Below are positions 1-9,590 of a DNA stretch of 64,000 nt, piece by piece. The notes beneath the pieces are model-generated. The model was not told the DNA's origin and did not search any database. It saw only the letters and a list, made by a program, of their open reading frames with translations. The DNA lies in assembly GCA_963666995.1 (NCBI GenBank), contig OY762941.1, positions 1,054,001 to 1,118,000 on the forward strand. The letters run 5' to 3'. Source of the DNA: Syntrophobacter sp963666995. Lineage in GTDB: Bacteria; Desulfobacterota; Syntrophobacteria; Syntrophobacterales; Syntrophobacteraceae. Numbering within the stretch: the stretch's first letter is position 1; every line of letters begins with the position of its first letter. The position numbers were made by a program, and so were the translations under genes.

Positions 1-1073
1 GGCAAAGAGACCTCGAAAAAGCCTTCGGGATAGAGCCGCAGACGAGAAGACCACACCCCTTTTGAGTAGCGGGTAACTTCCTGAGCAAATACTGGCAAGC
101 GGACAAAGGCGTCAATAAAGCCGGGAGTTAGTTGGACCACAGGCTCATACACGTGGTAGGCAGGGCTGACGATACCATTCAATGGCGAGACACCCATAGC
201 ACCCATCCAGGCCCAAAGCGTATTGATCACAAGGTCGCCTTCGAGGCAGATCTTGTAGCCCTCGGTGGTCTCCGCCTCAAACATATTGACGTCTTTCTCC
301 GACCTCGGGGTAACTCCAGTAAGATGTGAAACCGTGAGAAGCTCTTCTTCTCCGGTCTCTGAACGCTGGTCTCGCTCGCGAAATAGCCAACGAGCGCGCT
401 CAGTTTCCCAATGCGCCGGAATCCTGCCGAGCCAGGGAATGCCCGAGTCACGGAGGCGGGCGTTGCGGTCGAGGCCGCGCATGACCGCCGACGCGATGAT
501 GGCTTTTCGCTTCTCCGCCAGCAACTCAAGCAGCCGCTCCTTCGCCGCCACAAGCGCATCAATTTGGGCTGTCTCACGGTCGAGGTAATTGGCGATGGCA
601 CGCTGTTGCGAAAGAGGATGCAGATAAACAGGGATGTTAGCTAAATCGGTCGCGTTAATCGCCGGATAACTCACACCAACCGAACGCCTCTCTACTTCGG
701 CTAGAAAGGTCGGCTCACGCAGAGCGTACTTGCAGTACCGTGTGACAAATGTCCCCGGACGCGGACGAACGACGGCAAAACCAGTAGAAACAACCAGGTT
801 CGCGAGCGGAGTTTCAATCTGTGCGATTGCTTGGAGATACGTCCTGACAGTGGAAATGATCACATCTCCATCAACGACGCACCGACGAGCGCGACTGGGG
901 GCGTCCACAAATCGATAGGTAGCGAGATCTCCGATCCGCCCAGAAGAGTCGACGTTGCTGATGTCAACGTACTGTATCTCGAACTCCGGGGCAGTGTCTT
1001 CGCCCAGAGCATCGTCGTTGATGGTGGCCAAGTATTTCAGCTTGCGCTGAAGAGAAGGCACTGTGGCTTTCAC
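1..1073 (-). CDS. hsdS: Type I restriction enzyme specificity subunit HsdS (partial, 3' end off the window)
   Basis: An open frame of about 357 codons runs without a stop from a GTG at 1073 to the left edge. It starts MKATVPSLQRKLKYLATIND and shows the usual HsdS plan: a first target-recognition domain, then a conserved helical spacer (residues about 160-205, with LSQQRAIANYLDRETAQIDA and RLLELLAEKRKAIIASAVMR), then a second recognition domain beginning DSGIPWLGRIPAHWE. The GTG overlaps the hsdM stop by four bases (GTGA), so the two are translationally coupled. HsdS gives the DNA target of the methylase/restriction complex. The C-terminus and any hsdR lie outside the window. Confidence 0.93.
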   Translation of the reverse strand, partial: MKATVPSLQRKLKYLATINDDALGEDTAPEFEIQYVDISNVDSSGRIGDLATYRFVDAPSRARRCVVDGDVIISTVRTYLQAIAQIETPLANLVVSTGFAVVRPRPGTFVTRYCKYALREPTFLAEVERRSVGVSYPAINATDLANIPVYLHPLSQQRAIANYLDRETAQIDALVAAKERLLELLAEKRKAIIASAVMRGLDRNARLRDSGIPWLGRIPAHWETERARWLFRERDQRSETGEEELLTVSHLTGVTPRSEKDVNMFEAETTEGYKICLEGDLVINTLWAWMGAMGVSPLNGIVSPAYHVYEPVVQLTPGFIDAFVRLPVFAQEVTRYSKGVWSSRLRLYPEGFFEVSL

Positions 1074-3055
1074 TCCGTCACCTCCCGCAGCAATCTCAGA
1101 ATCTCTTCCTCCGCCTTCTTCAGATCCGCGTCAATCTCCTCCAGCGGCCGAGGAGGTGCGTACTTGTAGAAATGACGGTTGAAGTTGATCTCGTAGCCGA
1201 TCCTGTCCTTGCTGCGATCCATCCAGGCGTCGGGAACGTGTGGGAGCGCCTCGCGCTTGAAATAGCCGTCGATGTCGTCCTTGAGCGGCACGTTTTCGAA
1301 GTCCCGCAGGTCCGGATCGGGCTCGTATCCCCCTTCACGGCCGCCTGCAGCGACCGGGGCGGCTTTGGGGTCCTTCCGGGTGAAGACGCTTCTAAAGAGT
1401 CTGTGCTCGGGCGCCTTCCAGCGGGATTGGCGGTCGTCGAGCAGGTCCTGAATGCGATCCCATACCAAGTTCCAATCGCATTGCGGCTCGCGGCCGAGGG
1501 TTTTATCGATTGCCTGAACGTCGTCAAGAAGGTGCGGGCAGGCGTCCAGAAAGCGGGACTTGTCCTCGATCGTCATTCGGTAGCGCAGGCGCAGCGGGCG
1601 CTCGATGGTGACGCGCGTGTAGCCGAAGTCGGCGTTATCGAAGACCTTTGATTTCTCGCCGTCCTCAAAACGACCATAAAGCCGCACTATCTCTTCGATC
1701 TGGTTCGCGGTGATGTGCCGACGCTTGTCTCCCAGGCTGCGTTTGCTGTCCTCGCTTCCTCCGGCCGTCCAGAAATCCCGTGCGTCGAGAAGCTGGATTT
1801 TCCCCTTGCGGCGCTTGCCCTTCCGGTTGGTGACGATCCAGACATACGTGCCTATGCCGGTATTGTAAAACATTTGCTCCGGCAGGGCGATGACGGCCTC
1901 CAGGCCGTCCTTCTCGACGATCCACCTTCGGATATTGCTCTCTCCCGACCCGGCACCGCCCGTAAACAACGGCGAGCCGGAAAAGACGATGGCCAGGCGC
2001 GATCCGTGCCTGTGCTCGGCAGGCTTTACCGACTCGAATTTGTGGACCATGTGCTGCAGGAAGAGCAGCGAACCATCGTTCACGCGCGGAAGACCGGCGC
2101 CGAAGCGGCCGTCAAGACCGCGCTTTTCGTGTTCCCTCTGGATTTCCTTCTGTTGTTTCTTCCAGTCCACGCCGAAAGGTGGGTTGGTTAAAAAGTAGTC
2201 GAAGGTCTCGCCTTCAAACCGATCTTCCGTGAAGCTGTCGCCGAAGCGAATATTGTTGCCGTCGCCGTTGTGATCCACCTGCTTCATCAGCATGTCGGAG
2301 GCGGCTGTAGCGAATGCGCGCTTGTTGTAATCCTGCCCGTAGACATAGAGTCTGGCCTCGGCGTGATGCTCGCGCAGATAATTCTGGGCCTCGGCAAGCA
2401 TCCCTCCCGTCCCGCAGGCCGGGTCGAGGAGTTTGCGCACGGTGCCGGGCGTAGCGAGCAGTTTGTCGTCATGGATAAAGAGGATGCTCACCATGAGCCG
2501 GATGACCTCGCGGGGCGTGAAGTGATCGCCCGCGGTCTCGTTCGCCAGTTCGTTGAAGCGACGGATAAGGTTCTCGAATATCAGACCCATCTGTTCGTTC
2601 GGCACTTGACCGGGGTGGAGATCCACGTCGCAGAACTTCGACACGACGAGATAGAGAATGTTGGCCTCCCGCATCTTCTCGATCTCGTTTTCAAACTCGA
2701 AGTACTCGAAGATGTGGTTCACGTTGGCCGAGAAACCCTTGATGTAGCTGACCAGGTGCTGGGCGATGTTATCCGAATCGCCTTTCAGTCGCTGGAAGTC
2801 GAGCGGCGAACGATTGTGGAACCGCTGCCCGGCGGCCTTGTTCAACTTGGCATCCAGCGCCTCGCCCCGGAGCCTGTCTCCCCATCGCCCGTATTCGGCC
2901 AGGACCTTGGCCTTGCTGGGAGCGAGCACGCAGTCGAAGCGGCGGAGTACGGTCATGGGCAGCATGACCCGCTCGTACTGGGGCGGACGGTACGGGCCGC
3001 GCAGCAGGTCGGCGATCTGCCAAATCAGGTTCGCGAAATAATTGTGGTCAGGCAT
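1070..3055 (-). CDS. hsdM: Type I restriction-modification DNA methyltransferase HsdM
   Basis: A 661-residue protein with an N-terminal HsdM helical domain followed by an N6-adenine methylase domain. The S-adenosylmethionine motif DPACGTGGM and the catalytic motif TNPPFGVDW are both intact. It methylates adenine in the sequence set by HsdS and forms the M2S core of a type I enzyme. It is longer than a classical HsdM (about 520 residues), with a C-terminal extension after the methylase domain. It overlaps hsdS by four bases. Nothing suggests inactivation. Confidence 0.95.
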   Translation of the reverse strand: MPDHNYFANLIWQIADLLRGPYRPPQYERVMLPMTVLRRFDCVLAPSKAKVLAEYGRWGDRLRGEALDAKLNKAAGQRFHNRSPLDFQRLKGDSDNIAQHLVSYIKGFSANVNHIFEYFEFENEIEKMREANILYLVVSKFCDVDLHPGQVPNEQMGLIFENLIRRFNELANETAGDHFTPREVIRLMVSILFIHDDKLLATPGTVRKLLDPACGTGGMLAEAQNYLREHHAEARLYVYGQDYNKRAFATAASDMLMKQVDHNGDGNNIRFGDSFTEDRFEGETFDYFLTNPPFGVDWKKQQKEIQREHEKRGLDGRFGAGLPRVNDGSLLFLQHMVHKFESVKPAEHRHGSRLAIVFSGSPLFTGGAGSGESNIRRWIVEKDGLEAVIALPEQMFYNTGIGTYVWIVTNRKGKRRKGKIQLLDARDFWTAGGSEDSKRSLGDKRRHITANQIEEIVRLYGRFEDGEKSKVFDNADFGYTRVTIERPLRLRYRMTIEDKSRFLDACPHLLDDVQAIDKTLGREPQCDWNLVWDRIQDLLDDRQSRWKAPEHRLFRSVFTRKDPKAAPVAAGGREGGYEPDPDLRDFENVPLKDDIDGYFKREALPHVPDAWMDRSKDRIGYEINFNRHFYKYAPPRPLEEIDADLKKAEEEILRLLREVTE

Positions 3056-3800
3056 CGTGCTTGTTCACTCGTTTCTCGTCCGATCCGGTTCCGAGGTTAA
3101 AGATCTATTCCTGCCGAGAAAGGGGCACAGGTACTGGTCAAGAAGGCATGAGAGCACAAAGAACAGGCAAAGCCTTCAGACAGGTCATTTGCGCGCAGAG
3201 AGCCTGCGACCTTGGTCGCATAAGCCGGAAGCTTATTTCTCCTTCAAAAAGGAAGTGGTGTCAAGCTCGGGGTTTGCTTCTCCCCTCCTTTGACGTTCTT
3301 CATTATCAGGACTCTTAACCTGTGCCTGCTTTCAAACAAAAAGGAACTGAGAAAGCAGTGTTTGCAGCCCGTAGCATCAACTTGCCGCCACATACCCGAA
3401 ATTGAGCTCGTTCACCCCGCCGCCGGCAAGCGTCACCGTGAAATTGGGTCCCCGGACGGGTCCGGCAGTCTCCCTTTGAAGGAGAAGGAATACGGTCCCC
3501 AATACCGGGTTGCCTGGGTTGACCTCGAGCCTCGTCACGTCATTTCCAGTCCGTTTTCGAATCCCCCCCGAAGGTGATTCCGAGTTTGCCTGCCGCTGCC
3601 TCCAAAATCAAGGGTCGGCCAAGGGTGCAACGCGAAGTGAAAGGTTGCCGACCATGGGTCTTTCAGTCGTTGCCAACATCTAACTGGTGTGTTACGGTTC
3701 ACAATGCCTCGTAATCGATCTTTTGCTGGATTTTGCTTTTACCGATCATTACCTTACTGAAAGGTTTAAACTCCGATTGCGCTCATTCAAAGGGTTTTCC
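3056..3800. other. Intergenic stretch without a convincing gene
   Basis: About 745 bases separate the divergent hsdM start and the Panacea gene. Short open frames occur on both strands but have low-complexity composition and no recognisable domain. It presumably holds the promoters of both flanking transcription units. No clear hairpin or repeat was seen. Confidence 0.5.
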
Positions 3801-4499
3801 GTGAGCACTCTTGATCTTATTCGTATCATCACCCGGTATGCCACACAATCCGGGATTAGCCTCACCACTGTGAGATTGGTGAAGTTCGTCTACCTTGCGG
3901 ACCTGTACTTTGCACGAGAGAACAATGGCAGCACTCTGACCGGCTATCCGTGGGCTTTTGTATTCTATGGTCCGTACTGTTCCGAGGTCATGAAGGATCT
4001 GGATATAGCTGTTAATACGGGGCTGATCCGGAGGGATTCTCGAGAGAGCAAGTTCAGCGGCAAAGATTACCAGCTCTTCTCATGCCGCGATCCTGAAGCG
4101 GAGAAGCTTGAAGACCTGTTCCCGATCTCAGTTATCTCACCGTTAAAACGGGCGATCAAGAAGTATGGCGAGGACACTCAGGCCCTCCTGGACTATGTTT
4201 ACTTCGAAACGGAGCCAATGGAAGGGGTCAGGAAGGGGGACCTCCTCGATTTTTCAAAAGCCAAAGCTTTTCTTCGGCCGAAGTTCCTCTCCATACCGAA
4301 ACCGTCAAAGAAGCAAGTTGAATTAGGGAAACGACATATCGCCGGACTCATAGAGAAAATGAAAAGGGCGAAAGATCGGCTTCGAAAGGATTCCGAATTA
4401 GCCGGCGAATTTGAGGATGAGGTATTTTATGATGCATTGAAAGTTATGGACGGCGAGGACCTCGAAACAGGCCTCACTGGGTCAGCCGGAATAGAATGA
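3801..4499 (+). CDS. Panacea-domain (DUF4065/SocA-like) protein, probable antitoxin
   Basis: Residues about 5-130 match the Panacea fold: VRLVKFVYLADLYFARENN, then LTGYPWAFVFYGPYCSEVM, the pattern of this antitoxin domain. The C-terminal third is charged and helical. The frame is open from a GTG at 3687, but the GTG at 3801 (MSTLDLIRI) follows an AAGGG ribosome site and removes an uncharacteristic N-terminal tail, so it is preferred (232 residues). Panacea proteins usually neutralise a toxin encoded next door. Here the next gene starts inside this stop codon (ATGA), which supports a two-gene unit. It lies beside type I restriction genes, as in defence islands. The function is inferred from the family. 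Confidence 0.75.
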   Translation: MSTLDLIRIITRYATQSGISLTTVRLVKFVYLADLYFARENNGSTLTGYPWAFVFYGPYCSEVMKDLDIAVNTGLIRRDSRESKFSGKDYQLFSCRDPEAEKLEDLFPISVISPLKRAIKKYGEDTQALLDYVYFETEPMEGVRKGDLLDFSKAKAFLRPKFLSIPKPSKKQVELGKRHIAGLIEKMKRAKDRLRKDSELAGEFEDEVFYDALKVMDGEDLETGLTGSAGIE

Positions 4500-4897
4500 G
4501 CATCCTGGAATACGTATCCGCGTCCGAATATTACAGTTCGGCAAATCCGGCCAAGATCGGGCCAGGTCATTTCTGCCGGATTATCAGCCCACACATTGAT
4601 CCGGTTCCAAAAATCCTGTCGGTGGAGAGAGATAGTCCCGAAGATCATCAAGCGGTCCGTTTTTCTATACGCGAAGCCAACCGCCGGGAAGACTTCAGAG
4701 TGTCCGACCGGGTACTGCCGGTCAAGAACTTGAAGCTTCGCTCAAATGAGGAGTTGCTCATCCAGAGGGCAAAAAGGCGGAGAGGTATAATCCTCGCAAC
4801 CAACTTGGATGTAGATCCCGGTCTGGTTAAGTTGTTGAAACAGAAAGGCCCACAATTGCCGAATAGCGAGGCAGGAGCCCCGGGATTGCTGCAATGA
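4496..4897 (+). CDS. Unknown small protein coupled to the Panacea gene, candidate toxin
   Basis: A 133-residue protein whose ATG overlaps the Panacea stop by four bases. No family is recognised with confidence. The stretch NEELLIQRAKRRRGIILATN weakly resembles the start of PemK/MazF-like barrels (a basic run before a hydrophobic strand). The last 20 residues look less protein-like, so a C-terminal truncation or frameshift is possible. The only functional hint is position: in Panacea toxin-antitoxin pairs the partner gene is variable and adjacent. The toxin role is inference. Confidence 0.5.
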   Translation: MSILEYVSASEYYSSANPAKIGPGHFCRIISPHIDPVPKILSVERDSPEDHQAVRFSIREANRREDFRVSDRVLPVKNLKLRSNEELLIQRAKRRRGIILATNLDVDPGLVKLLKQKGPQLPNSEAGAPGLLQ

Positions 4898-5132
4898 TTC
4901 CTGAGATTATCGATATGGCTTTCACCGCCGATGGCCTTTGAAGGCGCAAATCCCCGCCTCGACGAGCCTCGGGGGGAGGAGGTGCCTTCAGCAGGGCATT
5001 TCGACGACGGCCTTGCCTGGAAGAGGCCTTTTATTCGACCTGGTCCGGCCGGTTCCGCATCGGCAGCCCGCGTTGACTCAATAACATGCTCGTGTAGCCA
5101 GTACTATGCAAGCTTTAGGAGGGTCGTCACAA

Positions 5133-6173
5133 ATGAGAAAAACAGCCTGCTTCCATCTTTCGACAAAGAATGCGGTCGCCTGGCTCGTTCCGATTTTTCT
5201 TTTTAACCTTCTGTGCACGGGTCTCTGGGCGGCGGACCTGCTCGGATCGAAGGACCACCCTTTGCTCAAGCGCTTTGCGGGCTCGGAGATAGTCGGATAC
5301 GATGTGAAGCGGTTCGACGAGTACATCCTGCAGACCTCTACCTTCAAGCGCTACAACCTCGAAACAAAGCGGCGCGAGTTTGCCGAACCGCCATTGAAGC
5401 TGGAGGGCGCTCGAACGCAGATTTGGTACGAGGCCCAGGGCGACGCGAGCGCCACGGAACTGATCCGCAACTATCAAAATGAGCTGAAGGCTCAAGGCTT
5501 CCAGATTCTATACGATTCCACGCAGGACCCGAATGCGGTCGTGTGGAGCAACTTCCTCGCGCCATTCGGGAGCATGGACCTGAAGACGAACCGCAGCAAT
5601 TATATTTTCTATGCCGCGGACGCAAAGGGAATCCGGGTCGCCAGCGCAAAGCTCGAACGGCCCCAGGGAGACGTTTACGTGTACCTCAACGCCGTGGAAT
5701 GGGCGAAGGACGATGCTACCTATAAAGCCAGGCGGGGCGCCTACGTGGCTGTTGATATTGTAGAAGTGCGTCCCATGACCCAAAACATGGTTGTGGTGAG
5801 CGCCGACGAGATGTCCCGGACAATAGCATCCTCGGGACGCATAGCCCTCTACGGCATTTTCTTCGACACCAACAAGGCGGACATAAAACCGGAATCCAAA
5901 CCCGCTCTGAACGAGATCGGCAAACTCCTCAAGCAGGAGCCCGGCCTGAAGCTGCACGTGGTTGGCCACACGGATAACGTTGGCGGCTACGAGTCCAATA
6001 TGGTCCTGTCAAAGAAACGGGCCGACGCCGTTGTGGCGATGCTCGCGAAGGAATACGGCGTTGCCCCGAATCGGCTGACCCCCAATGGGGTGGCTTATTT
6101 GGCGCCGGTCGCCACCAATACGACCGATGAAGGCAGGGCAAAGAACCGCCGAGTGGAGTTGGTGCCCCAATAG
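5133..6173 (+). CDS. DUF4892-like/OmpA-family outer-membrane protein
   Basis: 346 residues from the ATG at 5133, which has a strong ribosome site (TAGGAGGG) nine bases upstream; the in-frame ATG at 5106 lacks one. An N-terminal hydrophobic stretch ending near WAADLLGSKD looks like a signal peptide. The middle domain (about 30-215) resembles DUF4892-type periplasmic domains. The C-terminal OmpA peptidoglycan-binding domain (about 230-346) has FFDTNKADIKPESKPALNEI and VVGHTDNVGGYESN, ending with the usual RAKNRRVEL. It probably anchors the outer membrane to peptidoglycan. The lipoprotein gene begins 34 bases downstream on the same strand. Confidence 0.85.
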   Translation: MRKTACFHLSTKNAVAWLVPIFLFNLLCTGLWAADLLGSKDHPLLKRFAGSEIVGYDVKRFDEYILQTSTFKRYNLETKRREFAEPPLKLEGARTQIWYEAQGDASATELIRNYQNELKAQGFQILYDSTQDPNAVVWSNFLAPFGSMDLKTNRSNYIFYAADAKGIRVASAKLERPQGDVYVYLNAVEWAKDDATYKARRGAYVAVDIVEVRPMTQNMVVVSADEMSRTIASSGRIALYGIFFDTNKADIKPESKPALNEIGKLLKQEPGLKLHVVGHTDNVGGYESNMVLSKKRADAVVAMLAKEYGVAPNRLTPNGVAYLAPVATNTTDEGRAKNRRVELVPQ

Positions 6174-6207
6174 AGCGGGCAACCGGAAGCGACGGAGGCA
6201 TAACAGA

Positions 6208-7212
6208 GTGATTCTATTTTCTACCCGGACCGCTTTATGGCTTTCATTGTTCTGCTCTATTATCATGAGCCTGACGGCCGCCTGCAGCCGTTCAGACGAC
6301 GATAAATCCGCGGGAAAATCGAAAGTTTCCGACCGTGCCCATTCTCAAACGGCCGCCGGTGGATCCGGCAAGGCGCTTTGGGTGATCGACCAGTCCCTTG
6401 CCAACAGCAAACTTTTCAAGATCGACCCCGCCGCACGCAAAGTCACTCACAAAATCGCCGTCGAAGGGGCGCCCAAGGGCATTGCCGCCGGCGAAGGGGC
6501 CGTTTGGGTCACCGATTACGCCAACGACAAGGTCCTGAGGGTCAACCCGAGGTCCATGCAGATTGAATCAGCCATCGCCGTGGATCGCGCCCCCACGTCC
6601 ATCGTAACGGGCGGCGGGTCGGTTTGGGCAATCAGCAGCACCGAAGGGATTCTCACACGTATCGACCCCGCTTCCAACAAGATTGTATCCAGGACCCATA
6701 TCACCAACAGCGTCCTCACCGGCCTGGTTTACGGCGAGAATACCGTGTGGGTCCCGAGTGTCAATTTCCTTGTGACGAGGGTAGACCCTTCATCGGATAA
6801 GATTGCAGCCCAGATTCATGTCATCGGCAATCCCGGCTCACCCGCGCTGGCAGGAGGAATGGTCTGGCTGTTGAACCCCACCTTCAAGCAACTGCTCAAG
6901 ATCGATCCGGCTGTCAACCGGGCGACGCCGGTCGGCCTCGCCGGTACAGTGCGATTCATCGCCTCGGGCAGGGATGCGCTGTGGCTGGCTGAGGCAGGGG
7001 GAACGGTGTCGCGCCTGGATATCGGCTCCGGGGAAATTACTTTTTCCTTCAAAGCGGCTGGAGAGGTCAATGCGCTTTGCTTTGAGGAGGACACGCTTTG
7101 GATGTCCGCCGGTTCGGAAAAGAAGGTTTTGGCTGTTGACCCGCATTCCGGAAAAACACTGGCCGCACTGGACATTGAAGGCAGACCTGCTGCGCTTGTT
7201 TTTGGACCTTAG
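6208..7212 (+). CDS. Lipoprotein with a virginiamycin-B-lyase-like beta-propeller
   Basis: 334 residues from a GTG at 6208 with GGAGG nine bases upstream. The N-terminus has a hydrophobic signal and a lipobox LTAAC (cysteine about residue 26). The rest is a repeated blade of about 42 residues with the signature GxGxVWVxD...VxRIDPxSxK (for example GGGSVWAISSTEGILTRIDP), typical of the YncE/Vgb-type seven-bladed propeller. The enzyme role of Vgb should not be assumed; most such lipoproteins are uncharacterised. It probably sits in the inner or outer membrane facing the periplasm, perhaps together with the OmpA protein upstream. Confidence 0.75.
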   Translation: MILFSTRTALWLSLFCSIIMSLTAACSRSDDDKSAGKSKVSDRAHSQTAAGGSGKALWVIDQSLANSKLFKIDPAARKVTHKIAVEGAPKGIAAGEGAVWVTDYANDKVLRVNPRSMQIESAIAVDRAPTSIVTGGGSVWAISSTEGILTRIDPASNKIVSRTHITNSVLTGLVYGENTVWVPSVNFLVTRVDPSSDKIAAQIHVIGNPGSPALAGGMVWLLNPTFKQLLKIDPAVNRATPVGLAGTVRFIASGRDALWLAEAGGTVSRLDIGSGEITFSFKAAGEVNALCFEEDTLWMSAGSEKKVLAVDPHSGKTLAALDIEGRPAALVFGP

Positions 7213-7390
7213 GGCTTGTCCGTAGTATAACGCCACATAATTGGGTGTCCAATCGCCCCGCCTGCCGTGCCCGCAAAGCGGGCAGCATCAAAGAATATCG
7301 GCCTGTCCAGGGCAAGAAGATCGTCAAATACCTGCCGCAAAAGGAAGTGGTCACCCCGGCTCTCACTCAAGGTCCGGCGCAACCACTCCA

Positions 7391-7645
7391 TCAAGCTATT
7401 TTGGCCTTATCAAAAAGCGATTTATAAAAGATCGTTAAATCGGATACCAGGTTCACCGCGAATTCCCTCGATTTCAAAATATTTCCCAGCGTTTTCGCAT
7501 TTTTATAGATTTCCATGTGAAGCGTGGCAAAATCGTCGGTCCATACTCCGATGGGGGCCGCATGGGGGCTGTTCTCGTAATAGGTCGAAACAATCACCTC
7601 ATAGATCCAACCCTTGATCATTCCGATTTGCTCCAGTATTTGCAT
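7391..7645 (-). pseudogene. Truncated DUF447 gene (5' part of a duplicate)
   Basis: The 84 codons match the first 84 of the intact DUF447 gene at 14971-15561 with only a few substitutions. Homology ends abruptly after FDKAKIA, where a TGA is made by the junction. About 112 C-terminal residues are missing. It has the same relative position to a COG1665 remnant (7923-8215) as the intact pair, so the segment is a decayed copy. Confidence 0.85.
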
Positions 7646-7781
7646 GCAAGTCCCTCATTTTGATATCGGGCAACAGTCTCTTTGCAATTGCCGTCATTTG
7701 CGGAAATCCGCCAGTGCTTCCCCTCCGGGCCTCAAAGCTGTTGCTTTAAGCCCCTCTTGGCCCGATGCGAGTGCGCGTGGA

Positions 7782-7852
7782 CGTCATTCCGGCGGAGGCC
7801 GGAATCCAGACGAGTCAAGCTTTTCCGGACCCCGGCTTTCGCCGGGGTGACG
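7782..7852. repeat. Short palindromic repeat (REP/RUP-like)
   Basis: Two adjacent hairpins: ATTCCGGCGGAGGCCGGAAT and CCCCGGCTTTCGCCGGGG, bounded by CGTC and GACG. This is the widely scattered extragenic palindrome that begins CGTCATTCC. A diverged relative lies at 60391-60486. Confidence 0.7.
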
Positions 7853-7922
7853 GCTTAGGCCACTGAGACTTCCCTTAAGTCAACAGCATTGCCCCCCGGG
7901 GGGCCCCGGCTGTTATCATCGA

Positions 7923-8215
7923 TCAGGCAGGGGCCTTGCTCAACAGATAATCGCCTACCTGTCCTCCCACGGTCAGGCGATGATGAACCTTACCGGCAGC
8001 CGAAGTCACTCTTTCCAGCCGCCCTTTGGCGATCGCATGTTCCCCGGCCCGCACCTGATCGCTGAAACGGCCGCGAAAGACGACCCCTTCCCTTCCCGTA
8101 CATCGTCCTCGGGTTTGCCGTCCAGAAACACCACGTCTTCGATCTCATAGACACAGGGGGTAAAGACAGCATCGCGGTGATCGCTTATCCGGCACTCGAT
8201 TGTGGCCATTCCGCG
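7923..8215 (-). pseudogene. Remnant of the COG1665 nucleotidyltransferase gene (3' end)
   Basis: This reads as the C-terminal part of the protein at 15887-16939: SDHRDAVFTPCVYEIEDVVF and DGKPEDDVRE match. A frameshift follows at about 8090 (extra bases in a GGAAGGG run), and then frame is resumed. It preserves what seems to be the original C-terminus, GDYLLSKAPA-stop, which in the intact copy was changed by an inserted element. Everything upstream of 8215 is missing. Confidence 0.8.
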
Positions 8216-9345
8216 CCAAGAGGGGTCAGACCTACGCAATTGGCAGTTTTCGTCTTCTTCCAAGTTGCATCAGTGATTCCCCAAGCCTTTCGTCACGCTT
8301 GAGGCCTCTTCAAGTCGCCTGGTTGCCTGCCTTACCCCTGATTCGCTCGGTCGGAGCAGTTCGTTCATCTCCTTTAGTTTGCCCTCTCTAACGACGGAAC
8401 ATGCACATGCCCATCTTTGTCGGTTGCTGCCTTTTTTAGGGAGAACATTTCGAACGGCCTTTATGATTTCATTTGACAACGGCTTGCCGCTGAACCCCCA
8501 TGGAGAAGATCCCGACCCGATTCCAACTTAATTCCCCCCATCGCCGAGGTGCAATTGAGAACACATGTCATGCACTCTCCGGATTTTGTAACGTAAAAAG
8601 ACCTTGAAGACCGGATGAGAGGCTCCCGAGAGTTTGCCGATAAGACACGGCGCTTTCGTTATGATCCCCAAACACGGCGGTTCGTTACAGTCGGCAAGGA
8701 TCTTGATGCCGGAAAGGGCATGTGAAGAACGGGAACGACAGCAAGTCCCCATTATTTGATCGCCCGGAAAATAACCGCGCCCGTTTGGAACAGCAAATGC
8801 ATAGTGGTAATTACAGGCAGAAACCGGAAGGTGCTTCTCCCGCAGGAGAAAGGCGTGCGTACCCGCGGAATCAAATAAAGACATGTCGCCGACCCTGTAA
8901 ACTCCACCAGACTTCTATGGATTCGGTTCCCTAGAGCGGATACCACACCTGTCATGTACGAACGAACAGGCAAGAACTCCGTCGGAGCCAACCATCCCGA
9001 ATTTTCTGCAAGAACTCCCATCTGCATTCCCGTTATTCATACTCAAGCCGACGTGGGAGCACTGGGCGATGCGATCCGGCGCTGGAAAGTCAAGAAGCTC
9101 GGTCGAAAAGGACGAGAGCACTATGTGAAGCCGGTCAACGGATTGCGCACCCGGATCGAACGGGTCATCCGGAGCCTGGTGTTTTACTGTGAGCAAAGGC
9201 TGGTGATAACCGGGGGACAATTGGTGAAGCATGCAGGTTGTTTCCGGTCATGACCGGCGAAAGGACGTCTAAAGCACCCGCGGCTCGGGCCGATGCAGGA
9301 CCGGATCGCGCTGCGGTCGGCGCCGACGGGATGCAGAGATGCCGG
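8216..9345. other. Decayed region without a convincing gene
   Basis: About 1.1 kb between two pseudogenes. Short frames exist on both strands. One on the plus strand (8954-9253) contains IPVIHTQADVGALGDAIRRW, which looks protein-like, but its flanks do not and no family is recognised. The stretch is best read as eroded coding sequence left by the rearrangement that produced the flanking remnants. Confidence 0.45.
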
Positions 9346-9584
9346 TTGAGCCGAATGAATGGGCATTCTCCGTCCGCGATAACGGCATTGGCATCGATCC
9401 CCAATATGCCGAGCGCATCTACGGTACCTTCCAGCGCCTGCACGCCGGGGAAGGGCATTCCGGCACAGGCATTGGCCCGGCCGGCCGCAAGAAGATCGTG
9501 GGGCGTCGCGGTGGGCGCGTTCGGATAGAGTCGCAACCGGGGATATGCTCCACATTTCACTTCACGATCCTTGGCAGGAGGTAA
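9346..9584 (+). pseudogene. 3' fragment of a histidine kinase (HATPase end only)
   Basis: It matches the last 80 residues of the kinase at 13186-14727: FSVRDNGIGIDPQYAERI and SGTGIG are kept. The G2 region GLAICKKIVE has become GPAGRKKIVG, and a one-base shift near the end changes the C-terminus. No dimerisation domain or input domain remains upstream. It is followed directly by the intact receiver gene, the same order as the other copy. Confidence 0.85.
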
Positions 9585-9590
9585 CGGACC

